DNA of 64,000 bases, taken from positions 1 to 64,000 of the forward strand of contig CAZHEE010000006.1 of the NCBI GenBank assembly GCA_964531715.1. The letters run 5' to 3'. This document shows positions 53,578 to 61,658 of this stretch, piece after piece. Position 1 is the stretch's first letter. The number at the start of each line of letters is the position of its first letter. This DNA is from UBA1664 sp964531715 (GTDB lineage: Bacteria > Pseudomonadota > Alphaproteobacteria > Micavibrionales > UBA1664). The notes beneath the pieces were generated by a model that had not been told where the DNA came from, searched no databases, and saw nothing but the letters and a program-made list of their open reading frames with translations. The position numbers and the translations under genes were made by a program.

Positions 53578-54261
53578 ATGACAGATGATAAAAAAACCAG
53601 CGGGCGGAAAACCGTTCGGGACAAGGCGGTGCGTGTGAAAACCGCGCGTGGGCGGAAGAACAGCTCGACCCGCTGGCTTCAACGACAGCTTAATGATCCT
53701 TATGTGCGCGATGCTCAACGCTTGGGCTACAAATCCCGTGCAGCCTTTAAGCTGGCGGAGCTTGATGATCAGCTCAAGCTGATTAAACCCGGAACGGTTG
53801 CGGTCGATTTGGGCGCCGCGCCCGGCGGATGGTGTCAAATTCTCGCCGAGCGGAAGGCCTCTCATATTGTAGCCATTGACCTTATCGAAGTGACGGATAT
53901 CCCTGATATATCCTTTATCCAGATGGATTTCACCGATAATGATGCCCCTGATAAATTGATAGACATGTTGGACGGCAAACGCCCCAATCTTGTGCTATCC
54001 GACATGGCGCCCAATACGGTTGGACATCCAAAGACGGATCATTTGCGGACAATGGCTTTGGTTGAATTGGCATGGGATTTCGCGCTCAATACGCTTGCAG
54101 AAGGCGGGCATTTTGTTGCCAAAGTCTTTCAGGGGGGAACGGGGAGCGAGCTGCTCAATCAAATAAAACATCATTTTGAAACGGTCAAACATGTCAAACC
54201 AAAGGCAAGCCGCAAAACCTCGCCCGAGACTTATCTTGTCGCCATGAATTTTAAAAGATGA
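53578..54261 (+). CDS. rlmE: 23S rRNA (uridine-2'-O-)-methyltransferase
   Basis: The FtsJ-type Rossmann fold has the SAM motif VDLGAAPGGWCQIL. The K-D-K-E catalytic tetrad is visible as KSRAAFKL, LSDMAPN, FVAKVFQGG and SPETYLVA. It methylates U2552 of 23S rRNA in late 50S assembly. The N-terminal ~30 residues are basic. I prefer ATG 53578; a GTG at 53542 would add 12 residues. It overlaps the GNAT gene by four bases. Confidence 0.94.
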   Translation: MTDDKKTSGRKTVRDKAVRVKTARGRKNSSTRWLQRQLNDPYVRDAQRLGYKSRAAFKLAELDDQLKLIKPGTVAVDLGAAPGGWCQILAERKASHIVAIDLIEVTDIPDISFIQMDFTDNDAPDKLIDMLDGKRPNLVLSDMAPNTVGHPKTDHLRTMALVELAWDFALNTLAEGGHFVAKVFQGGTGSELLNQIKHHFETVKHVKPKASRKTSPETYLVAMNFKR

Positions 54262-54791
54262 GTATTCGCGCAATAACAGAAAATGATATTGAGCAAATTG
54301 CGGAGCTTCACCGCCTGTCACGCCGCGAATCGGAAAATGGCATTATCCGCGATAGCGACCTTGACCGCAAAAGTCATGCGGATTTTGTTCATAACTGGCA
54401 AGACTGGCTGTCCGATAATGAGATTTACAAAATTTGTTTTGAAGATAATGGGGTTCTTAAAGGCTTCTCGCTCTTTGGTCGTGTAAAAACACGCCCGGCC
54501 TTTGACCGGGGTGTTGTGCCGAAATTCGGCGCAGAGATTTATGCGCTTTACGTCCATCCCGATTATTTCAGGCAAGGCGTCGGCAAAGCGTTATTCTCAG
54601 AGACTTGCAGGTTATTACAAGACCAAAAACATTATGGACTTATTTTATGGGCTTTAAAAAAGAACCAACCTGCGCAAGCTTTCTATACCTCATTGAATGG
54701 TGAGAAGGTCGGGAAACAGCGTGTTGATATCGGCGAATCAAGCTGGGCAGAAGAAAGTTGCTTTGCTTGGAAGGATATACGGCTCCTATAA
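54258..54791 (+). CDS. GNAT-family N-acetyltransferase
   Basis: The acetyl-CoA pyrophosphate loop reads HPDYFRQGVGKALF, preceded by the strand GAEIYALYV and followed by GLILWALKKNQPAQAFY. These are GNAT motifs A and B. Its 177 residues form a single domain and the substrate cannot be predicted. ATGA overlap with rlmE implies translational coupling; some such pairs modify ribosomal proteins, but this is only inference. Confidence 0.88.
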   Translation: MSIRAITENDIEQIAELHRLSRRESENGIIRDSDLDRKSHADFVHNWQDWLSDNEIYKICFEDNGVLKGFSLFGRVKTRPAFDRGVVPKFGAEIYALYVHPDYFRQGVGKALFSETCRLLQDQKHYGLILWALKKNQPAQAFYTSLNGEKVGKQRVDIGESSWAEESCFAWKDIRLL

Positions 54792-54848
54792 ACGTCATTG
54801 CCTGAAATTCTATAGAGATCCTAAGGCAATCCCTTCACGATTTTTTTT

Positions 54849-54959
54849 AATTGCAGAGTTAGAGAGTAGAAGGAGTTTATTTGTATAAACTCTGTGATCT
54901 CTGTGGTGAAAACATAACTTTAAGATATTGTAGATTGCAGGAACAAATCCTGCAATGAC
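54849..54959. repeat. Two dispersed repeats back to back
   Basis: 54849-54908 holds ATTGCAGAGTTAGAGAGTAG mirrored by AACTCTGTGATCTCTGTGG. 54928-54959 holds the inverted copy of the uvrC-downstream repeat (TTGTAGATTGCAGGAACAAA). These fill most of the 339-base gap 54792-55130; the rest is the porin promoter and leader. Confidence 0.7.
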
Positions 54960-55032
54960 GATTAAATCTAAAGAATTGTTGCAAAAATGCAACATATTAT
55001 GGGTGAATATGGCATTTTTTGGCTTTATGGGT

Positions 55033-55060
55033 TTGACCTCGCCATAAGAATGGCTAAATA
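55033..55060 (+). promoter_or_regulatory. Candidate porin promoter
   Basis: TTGACC (55033-55038) and TAAATA (55055-55060) are 16 bases apart and lie ~70 bases before the porin start. This gives an AT-rich leader containing AAGGAAG just before the ATG. Confidence 0.5.
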
Positions 55061-55130
55061 TTACCCCAATTCGTTTAACGAATATTTAACAACCGATTTA
55101 ATTTAAATCGTTTTTATAAAGGAAGATAAA

Positions 55131-56135
55131 ATGAAAAAACTACTTTTAACAGGTGCGGCTTTTGTTGCATTGGCGTCTTCGCCTGCAATGGCTGATGGCC
55201 TTGACCTTGATGTTGCCGGTCACTATAAAGGTTACGGCGTATTTTTAGACACAGACGCGGATGATATTCGTGAAGTTAACTGGCGTCAGGAAACGGAAGT
55301 TCACTTCACAGGTGAAACAACATTGGATTCAGGTTTGACTGTTGGTGTTCACGTTGAAGCAGATGTCAATGACGGCGTTTCAACAGACGAAGTTTACGCT
55401 TATTTCTCAGGCGGCTGGGGTCGTCTGAATGCCGGTCGTGAAGACGGTGCCGCTTACTTGTTACAAGTTGCTGCCCCTTCTGCTGACTCTAATGTTGACG
55501 GTCTTCGTCAATACATTTCAACAGTTGGTGAGCTTGACTATGCTCAAGATATCGCTGAAGAAGCTAACAAAGCAACATATATGACACCTGTCTTTAACGG
55601 TTTCCAAGCCGGTGCTTCATATGTTTTTGCAGTTGACCCTACTTCTGAGTCATTCGGCACTACACCTGCATCAGTTGACAATGATACTGATGATGCACTT
55701 GATAACGGTTATGAAGTAGCTGTTCGTTATGAAGGCGCCTTTGAAGGTGTTGGCCTTGCATTCGGTGCAGGTTGGGGTGACTACTCTGCTGAGACAGATG
55801 GCGATGATGTCGAACAATGGAATGTTGGTTTAGACTTGGATTTCGCTGGTTTTGGTATCGGTGTTGCTTATTTGGAAACAGAAAGTGATGACGCTGATGT
55901 TGCAGTTGAAGAAGAGACACTTGTTGTCGGTGCTGACTACCAAATGGGTGCTTACAAGTTGGGCGCATCATGGTTGAATCAGGATGAAGCCGACCTTGAC
56001 CGCTACACAGTCGGTGCAGGTTACTCATACGGTCCGGGCATGTCTTTCCGCGGTTCAGTATCATACATTGATGGTGGTACAGGCGTACAGGAAGACTCAA
56101 CACAAGTTCTTTTGGGTACACAAGTTAACTTCTAA
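55131..56135 (+). CDS. Outer-membrane porin
   Basis: A signal peptide (LLLTGAAFVALASSPAMA) is followed by a Gly/Asp-rich beta-barrel sequence with many alternating strands. The C-terminal strand ends in Phe (LLGTQVNF), which BamA recognises. The pattern VNWRQETEVHFTGETTLDSG and GRLNAGREDGAAYLL fits the Porin_4 (gram-negative porin) family. The mature protein is very acidic. A strong ribosome site, a good promoter and a strong terminator suggest a highly expressed monocistronic gene. Confidence 0.93.
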   Translation: MKKLLLTGAAFVALASSPAMADGLDLDVAGHYKGYGVFLDTDADDIREVNWRQETEVHFTGETTLDSGLTVGVHVEADVNDGVSTDEVYAYFSGGWGRLNAGREDGAAYLLQVAAPSADSNVDGLRQYISTVGELDYAQDIAEEANKATYMTPVFNGFQAGASYVFAVDPTSESFGTTPASVDNDTDDALDNGYEVAVRYEGAFEGVGLAFGAGWGDYSAETDGDDVEQWNVGLDLDFAGFGIGVAYLETESDDADVAVEEETLVVGADYQMGAYKLGASWLNQDEADLDRYTVGAGYSYGPGMSFRGSVSYIDGGTGVQEDSTQVLLGTQVNF

Positions 56136-56165
56136 TCTTTTTAGAAGAAAACATATAACAGAAGA

Positions 56166-56191
56166 AGGGCAGGTTTTACCTGCCCTTTTTT
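56166..56191 (+). terminator. Rho-independent terminator of the porin gene
   Basis: AGGGCAGGT and ACCTGCCCT pair perfectly around TTT and run into seven or more T residues. Confidence 0.95.
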
Positions 56192-56197
56192 TATTAT

Positions 56198-56265
56198 GTC
56201 ATCCCGAGCGAAGTCGAGGGATCTTATATCAGATCTCTTCACTCCTTTCAGTCGGTCGAGATGAC
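56198..56265. repeat. GTCATCCCGAGCGAAGTCGAGGG / GGTCGAGATGAC repeat
   Basis: GTCATCCCGAGCGAAGTCGA at one end and GTCGGTCGAGATGAC at the other are mirror arms, with AGATCT-like core sequence. A second copy lies at 61528-61600. Confidence 0.8.
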
Positions 56266-56334
56266 AATTTTAAATTCAAACACAAAACCAAATAACTCTT
56301 TATTCTCGCAGGAAACATCTCTAAAATCGCATTC

Positions 56335-56952
56335 ATGACGATACATCTTTATAAGGGCGATTTGCCCGATACGCTTTCCCTCGGTCACGAAATTGCAATT
56401 GATACGGAAACGCAAGGGCTTGACCCCCATCGTGACCGTTTATGCGTGGTTCAACTCTCGAACGGGGATGGTGATGCCCATTTGGTTCAGCTCTTTCGCG
56501 ATGATTATGCGGCCTGCCCGAATTTGAAGGCTTTGCTTACTGACCATAATATAATGAAAATTTTCCACTTTGCGCGGTTTGATGCGGCGATATTGGAAAA
56601 ATATCTGGGTTGTGCGGTTAACAATATTTTCTGTACAAAAATTGCCTCAAAATTGGTGCGCACCTATACCGATCGTCACGGGCTTAAAGATTTGCTCCGC
56701 GAACTGAGCGGGGTTGAGCTGGATAAGAAACAGCAATCTTCCGACTGGGCCGCAGAAACCTTAAGCGAAGACCAAAAAATCTACGCCGCAAATGATGTTT
56801 ATCATTTGAACAAGGTGAAGGATAAACTGGTAGAGATGCTCAAACGCGAAGGGCGGCTTAAAATGGCGCAGGCTTGCTTTGATTTCCTTCCCATTCGCGC
56901 GAAACTTGACTTGGAAGGCTGGCAAAATGTCGATATCTTCAGCCATAGCTAA
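56335..56952 (+). CDS. rnd: Ribonuclease D, exonuclease domain only
   Basis: The DEDD 3'-5' exonuclease motifs appear as IAIDTETQGLDPHRDRL, IFHFARFDAAIL and YAANDVYHL. At 205 residues it contains just the catalytic domain, while E. coli RNase D (~375) also has two HRDC domains. Short forms of this kind are common in Alphaproteobacteria, as I recall. It trims 3' ends of tRNA precursors. It ends one base before the kpsF start. Confidence 0.92.
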   Translation: MTIHLYKGDLPDTLSLGHEIAIDTETQGLDPHRDRLCVVQLSNGDGDAHLVQLFRDDYAACPNLKALLTDHNIMKIFHFARFDAAILEKYLGCAVNNIFCTKIASKLVRTYTDRHGLKDLLRELSGVELDKKQQSSDWAAETLSEDQKIYAANDVYHLNKVKDKLVEMLKREGRLKMAQACFDFLPIRAKLDLEGWQNVDIFSHS

Positions 56953-56953
56953 C

Positions 56954-57937
56954 ATGCCACAATTATCCGATCAATCAGTTGCGCTTGATACAATCCAGAC
57001 TGAGATTGAGGGTCTATCCGCGCTTCAATCCATGATTGATGCGCAATTCGACAATGCCGTTCAAACCATTCAATCTATGAAAGATAAAGGCCGCGGGCGG
57101 CTGATTATCACCGGCATGGGGAAGTCCGGGCATATCGGGCTTAAAATGGCGGCGAGCTTTGCCTCCACCGGAACGCCATCCTATTTCGTGCATCCGGGCG
57201 AGGCTAGCCATGGCGACCTTGGCATGATCACGCAGGATGATATTGTCATTGCCATATCCAATTCCGGCGGTGCGCCAGAACTCGGTGATATTATTACCTA
57301 TTGCAAGCGTTTCGCCATTCCCTTGATTGCCATTACATCTAACGCCGAATCCAATCTCGGCAAGCATAGCGATATTTGCCTTCTCCTCCCTCAAGCTAAG
57401 GAAGCCTGCCCGAACGGGCTTGCCCCAACGACATCGACAACGATGACACTTGTAATGGGGGATTGTCTGGCAATGGCTCTGCTCAACCGACAAGGGTTAA
57501 GCAGTGATGATTTTAAAATCTGGCATCCGGGCGGGAAAATCGGGTCAAAATTAACGCCGGTTTCTGACTTGATGGATACGCTTCCCACGCTGCCTTTTGT
57601 ACAACCGACCGATACAATGGATCATGTGATTGTAGAGCTGGCCGAAAAAAATATGGGTTGTGTCATTGTGTCACCCGATAACAAACATGTTGCAGGGCTA
57701 ATCACGGATGGTGATTTGAAACGTCATATGGCGCAGGATTTCCTAACCAAAACCGCATCATCCATCATGACCGAGAACCCTAAAATGATTGCGCAGGATG
57801 TTCTGGCAGGGGAAGCCATCAAAATTATGCTGAACGGCAGTGGCTCTCCTATCACATCTTTGCTTGTCCATGATAAGGGGCAAAATCTTGTCGGTATGTT
57901 AAGGCTTCAGACTTTGCTTGCCGCAGGCGTTGCCTAG
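56954..57937 (+). CDS. kdsD: Arabinose-5-phosphate isomerase (KpsF/KdsD)
   Basis: The SIS domain shows RLIITGMGKSGHIGLKMAAS and FVHPGEASHGDLGMI, AISNSGGAPEL and APTTSTTMTLVMGD. Two C-terminal CBS motifs follow (TLPFVQPTDTMDHVI, GLITDGDLKRHM). It converts ribulose-5-P to arabinose-5-P, the first step to Kdo of LPS. I chose ATG 56954 directly after the rnd stop; ATG 56927 is an alternative. It heads kdsD-lptC-lptA-lptB. Confidence 0.95.
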   Translation: MPQLSDQSVALDTIQTEIEGLSALQSMIDAQFDNAVQTIQSMKDKGRGRLIITGMGKSGHIGLKMAASFASTGTPSYFVHPGEASHGDLGMITQDDIVIAISNSGGAPELGDIITYCKRFAIPLIAITSNAESNLGKHSDICLLLPQAKEACPNGLAPTTSTTMTLVMGDCLAMALLNRQGLSSDDFKIWHPGGKIGSKLTPVSDLMDTLPTLPFVQPTDTMDHVIVELAEKNMGCVIVSPDNKHVAGLITDGDLKRHMAQDFLTKTASSIMTENPKMIAQDVLAGEAIKIMLNGSGSPITSLLVHDKGQNLVGMLRLQTLLAAGVA

Positions 57938-57944
57938 TCTAAAA

Positions 57945-58604
57945 ATGGTTGAGGAAACAAAAACAAACGATAATCGCCTTTCCAGCCTGAAAGTGCGAAG
58001 CAATAAGGGCAATGTCCGCACCTATTCGCGTTTTATCAGGTCATTAAAAATCGCCTTTCCTTTGATAATTATTGCCCTTATCGGCTTGCTTATCATATGG
58101 CCGCAGCTTAGCAATATTGCCGAGGCGCCGCTGACGAAAGATGATTTGACAGCCCTGCAAGAGGCTGAGCGTGAAAATATTCTGCTCAATCCAGTTTTCA
58201 ACACGCTTGATGCAAAGCAACGGCCTTTGTCAATTTCCGCCGCAGAGGCACGCCAAAATAGAGATGAACAAGATAAAATCTATATGGCGCAACCGCGCGC
58301 GGCCATAATAGAGGATAACAGACACCTTAATTTATCATCCGGTCATGGCATTTATGATCAGGCGAATGAAACCTTGATTCTGATTGATGCGGTGAAAATG
58401 AAGGATAATCAAGGTAATGTTCTTTCAACTGAAAAATTGACGACTGATATTACAAATTCTGTTACGCGCAGTGAAAGTGAGGCAGTTTTAACCACACCGC
58501 AAGGCACAATTCACGGGCAATCAGTCATTCTCGACCACGCAAATGAAACAACCACTTTTCAAGGGCCAGCCAAAGCTGTTATATTTAACGAAAATAGACT
58601 TTAA
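57945..58604 (+). CDS. lptC: LPS export ABC transporter periplasmic protein LptC
   Basis: A basic N-terminus and one membrane span (IAFPLIIIALIGLLIIWPQL) anchor a periplasmic beta-jellyroll domain. LSSGHGIYDQANETLILIDA and similar strands match the OstA-like/LptC fold. LptC sits on LptB2FG and hands LPS to LptA. The start is ATG 57945, eight bases after kdsD, and lptA starts five bases after the stop. Confidence 0.9.
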   Translation: MVEETKTNDNRLSSLKVRSNKGNVRTYSRFIRSLKIAFPLIIIALIGLLIIWPQLSNIAEAPLTKDDLTALQEAERENILLNPVFNTLDAKQRPLSISAAEARQNRDEQDKIYMAQPRAAIIEDNRHLNLSSGHGIYDQANETLILIDAVKMKDNQGNVLSTEKLTTDITNSVTRSESEAVLTTPQGTIHGQSVILDHANETTTFQGPAKAVIFNENRL

Positions 58605-58608
58605 ATAC

Positions 58609-59187
58609 ATGCATTATTTTCTTATTCTCACTCTCATATGTTTTTTCAGCTTTCAAGCTTCTGCTCAAGAAAGCAATAATGCCGCGCCTATTGAGGTCAC
58701 TGCGGATAATGAACTGAAATGGAATCGTGCCGACCGCATTATCACTGCCGAAGGCAATGCGGTTGTCCGCCAAGGTGCGGATTCGATTGCTGCGCCGACC
58801 ATCACTGCGCTGTATAATGAAAATGACGCGATTGAGGTTTATCAGGTGACCGCTGCACCGAATGCTACCCTAATCCGTGAGAACCAAGAGCTGACCGCCT
58901 ATGAGGTTGTTGCCGATTTTGACAATGGCGAATTATCGCAGGTTACTGCCAATGGCGATGTTATTCTCCAAAGCGAAGGCGAAACATTGTACGGCGACAA
59001 AGCAATCTATGACACGATTGAGCAGACTGTTGTTATCACCGGCAATGTGCGTATTGAGCAAGGTCAGAATATTTTAGAGGGTAATCGTGCCGTGTTTGAC
59101 CTCACCACGAATATCAGCACAATGACAGGCGGGGCATCAGGCAATGATCGTGTGCGTGCCGTTTTCTATGGACGCTCAGCGGATTGA
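58609..59187 (+). CDS. lptA: LPS transport periplasmic protein LptA
   Basis: A signal peptide (FLILTLICFFSFQASAQ) precedes an OstA domain: IEVTADNELKWNRADRIITA, then GEGDAVVRQG-like EGNAVVRQGADSI, and VTANGDVILQSEGETLYGDK. LptA forms the periplasmic bridge for LPS. ATG 58609 is preferred over an upstream in-frame start overlapping lptC because it gives a proper signal peptide. It overlaps lptB by four bases. Confidence 0.93.
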   Translation: MHYFLILTLICFFSFQASAQESNNAAPIEVTADNELKWNRADRIITAEGNAVVRQGADSIAAPTITALYNENDAIEVYQVTAAPNATLIRENQELTAYEVVADFDNGELSQVTANGDVILQSEGETLYGDKAIYDTIEQTVVITGNVRIEQGQNILEGNRAVFDLTTNISTMTGGASGNDRVRAVFYGRSAD

Positions 59188-59939
59188 TGAAAGACGCAAC
59201 CGTTCAGAGTGCGAAGAAGGGTTTGCAGGCCGTTGCTATCGCAAAATCTTATAAAAAACGCCCTGTTTTAAGGGATGTGAGTATCTCTATAAAACAAGGC
59301 GAATCCGTCGCCCTGCTTGGTCCGAATGGGGCAGGAAAAACCAGCCTGTTTTATATTATTACAGGCCTTGTAAAGGCGAATAGCGGTACTATCAGCCTTG
59401 ATGGTGAGGATATTACTAAACTGCCCATGTATCGGCGCGCGCGCCTCGGTGTCGGCTACCTACCTCAGGAAGCATCGATTTTCAGAGGGTTAAATGTTGA
59501 GGATAATATCCGCGCCATTCTGCAAACCAATCAGGACATGAACAAGGATGAGCAGGAAGCATTACTTGATGAACTGCTTGCCGAATTTTCAATTTCTCAT
59601 TTGCGTGTGACACCGTCTGTTGCATTGTCGGGGGGGGAGAGGCGCAGGCTTGAAATTGCTAGAGCCTTGGCCTCGCGCCCGAAATTTATTTTACTTGATG
59701 AACCGCTGGCAGGGATTGACCCGATAGCGGTGAATGATATTCGCGATTTGATTGCCCATCTTAAAAATCGCGGTATCGGGGTGCTTATTACCGATCATAA
59801 TGTGCGTGATACGCTTGAAATTGTTGACCGCGCCTATATCCTTCATGACGGATATATCCTGACTGAGGGTACACCTGACACAATTGTCCAAAATGATGAT
59901 GTCCGGCGTGTCTATCTCGGTAAAAACTTTAAGGTTTAA
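59184..59939 (+). CDS. lptB: LPS export ABC transporter ATPase LptB
   Basis: The ABC motifs are Walker A LLGPNGAGKTSLFYII, Q-loop region YLPQEASIFRGL, signature LSGGERRRLEIARAL, Walker B FILLDEPLAGIDP and the switch His in LITDHNVRD. YLPQEASIF is typical of LptB. It powers LPS extraction from the inner membrane. rpoN, often next in other bacteria, is absent; dnaB follows. Confidence 0.97.
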   Translation: MMKDATVQSAKKGLQAVAIAKSYKKRPVLRDVSISIKQGESVALLGPNGAGKTSLFYIITGLVKANSGTISLDGEDITKLPMYRRARLGVGYLPQEASIFRGLNVEDNIRAILQTNQDMNKDEQEALLDELLAEFSISHLRVTPSVALSGGERRRLEIARALASRPKFILLDEPLAGIDPIAVNDIRDLIAHLKNRGIGVLITDHNVRDTLEIVDRAYILHDGYILTEGTPDTIVQNDDVRRVYLGKNFKV

Positions 59940-59995
59940 GACAAGCTTACTAAAATTGAGTCGCTTTTTTTATGGTAGTTTTGTAATGTCTGATA

Positions 59996-61480
59996 ATGGT
60001 TGAGGCGGCACAAATAATGGACAATGAAAATAACGGCGGTACGGATGATGTCACCGCCATTCGGACGCTTCCGCATAATTTAGAGGCTGAACAGGCTTTG
60101 CTCGGCGCGATGTTGGAAGATAACCGCATCATTGACAATTTCTCCGATTTCCTGCGCCCGATGCATTTTTTTATGCCTGTGCATCAGCGGATTTATGACG
60201 CCATCCTGAAACTGACCGAGCGTGGGCAAAATGCAGACGCGGTTACGGTCAAAGCTTATTTTGAAAGCGATAATGATTTAAAAGATGTCGGTGGTGCGGC
60301 TTATATCAGCGACCTAGCCTCATCCGTTATCTCTGTTTTAAACGCCAAGCATTATGCACAAGTGCTCTATGACCTCCATATTCGCCGTGAACTCATCGCC
60401 ATCGGGCGCGATGTTGTGAATGAAGCCTTTGAACAGGATATTGACAGCAGCCCTGATGACTGTCTTCAGCATGCCGAAAAACGCCTTTATGATTTGGCGG
60501 AAACGGGCGAAGGGCAAAGCGGTTTTATCACGATGAAAGACGCGGTCGGTGTCGCCATTCAAAATGCCGAAAAAGCCTTCAAAACCGAGGGGCATGTGAC
60601 AGGGGTGACAACAGGCTTGCGCGATTTGGATAAGCGTTTAGGCGGGCTTCAGCCCTCTGATTTGCTCATCCTTGCCGCGCGACCTGCCATGGGGAAAACC
60701 TCGCTCGCGGTCAATATTGCTTATAATGCCGCCTATGCGCATCATCGTTCAGGCGGGCAGGAAGGCGGGCGCGTTGGTGTTCTGTCCCTTGAAATGTCGT
60801 CAGACCAGCTCGCCTCTCGATTGCTTTGTGACTTGGCCGAGATGCCGGGCGATAAAATCAGGCGGGGTGATTTTGGCGCAGAGGAATTTCGGAGGTTATC
60901 GGAGGCCGCAAACAGCCTCTCACTTATCCCGCTATATATCGATGACACGCCTGCCCAGACAATTACCGCCATTCGGACACGCGCCCGGCGGATGAAGCGG
61001 AAGCATGGGCTGGAACTGCTTATTGTCGACTATCTTCAACTTTTGCGCGGAACGGGATCAAAACAGGGGAATGAAAACCGCGTGCTCGAAGTCTCAGAGA
61101 TTACGCGTGGCTTAAAAGCGATTGCGAAGGACTTGCATATTCCGGTGATTGCCTTATCGCAGCTCTCGCGCGGGGTTGAAAGCCGTGAAGATAAGCGACC
61201 CCAGCTTGCGGATTTGCGGGAATCAGGTTCGATTGAACAGGATGCGGATGTGGTGATGTTTATCTATCGTGATGAATATTATTTACAAAACGCACAGCCA
61301 TCGGAAGATGATGCCGAGAAAATGGCGGCTTGGCAGGAGAAGATGGACAAGGCCTATAACAAGGCAGATATTATCATTGCCAAACAACGACACGGTCCGA
61401 CAGGGACGGAAACATTATTTTTCGACGGGCGATACACCCGCTTCCGCGACCTTGATAAGCATCATAGTGACCGTTTTTAA
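59996..61480 (+). CDS. dnaB: Replicative DNA helicase
   Basis: The N-terminal domain begins LPHNLEAEQALLGAML. The RecA-like motor has Walker A ILAARPAMGKTSLAVN, VLSLEMSSDQLASRLL, Walker B LLIVDYLQLL, and the ALSQLSRGVESREDKRP block that is diagnostic of DnaB. The 494 residues are normal and there is no intein. It unwinds DNA at the replication fork. No replisome partner is adjacent. Confidence 0.97.
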   Translation: MVEAAQIMDNENNGGTDDVTAIRTLPHNLEAEQALLGAMLEDNRIIDNFSDFLRPMHFFMPVHQRIYDAILKLTERGQNADAVTVKAYFESDNDLKDVGGAAYISDLASSVISVLNAKHYAQVLYDLHIRRELIAIGRDVVNEAFEQDIDSSPDDCLQHAEKRLYDLAETGEGQSGFITMKDAVGVAIQNAEKAFKTEGHVTGVTTGLRDLDKRLGGLQPSDLLILAARPAMGKTSLAVNIAYNAAYAHHRSGGQEGGRVGVLSLEMSSDQLASRLLCDLAEMPGDKIRRGDFGAEEFRRLSEAANSLSLIPLYIDDTPAQTITAIRTRARRMKRKHGLELLIVDYLQLLRGTGSKQGNENRVLEVSEITRGLKAIAKDLHIPVIALSQLSRGVESREDKRPQLADLRESGSIEQDADVVMFIYRDEYYLQNAQPSEDDAEKMAAWQEKMDKAYNKADIIIAKQRHGPTGTETLFFDGRYTRFRDLDKHHSDRF

Positions 61481-61527
61481 AAAGAAATAAATGGCAAGAT
61501 ATATTCCTTACAGCTTGTAAAAAACTT

Positions 61528-61600
61528 GTCATCTCGACCGAGTGTAATGAGTGGAGAGATCTGCGCGGTAATCAGATCACTCGGCTAAGCTCGGGATGAC
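61528..61600. repeat. GTCATCTCGACCGAG...CTCGGGATGAC repeat
   Basis: The left arm GTCATCTCGACCGAGTG with GGAGAGATCT is mirrored by AGATCACTCGGCTAAGCTCG with GGATGAC. It is a second, inverted copy of the 56198-56265 family. It lies between convergent dnaB and the glutamate dehydrogenase gene. Confidence 0.8.
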
Positions 61601-61658
61601 AAGATTATCACGTAAGTTTTGTGAAACTCTGTAAAATGGTTATTTTAAAACCTTATAC

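Noticed and set aside
55660..56121. 153-codon Gln/His-rich frame opposite the porin
   Set aside because: It is the antisense of a Gly/Asp/Thr-rich porin; composition is explained by codon bias and it has no ribosome site or domain.
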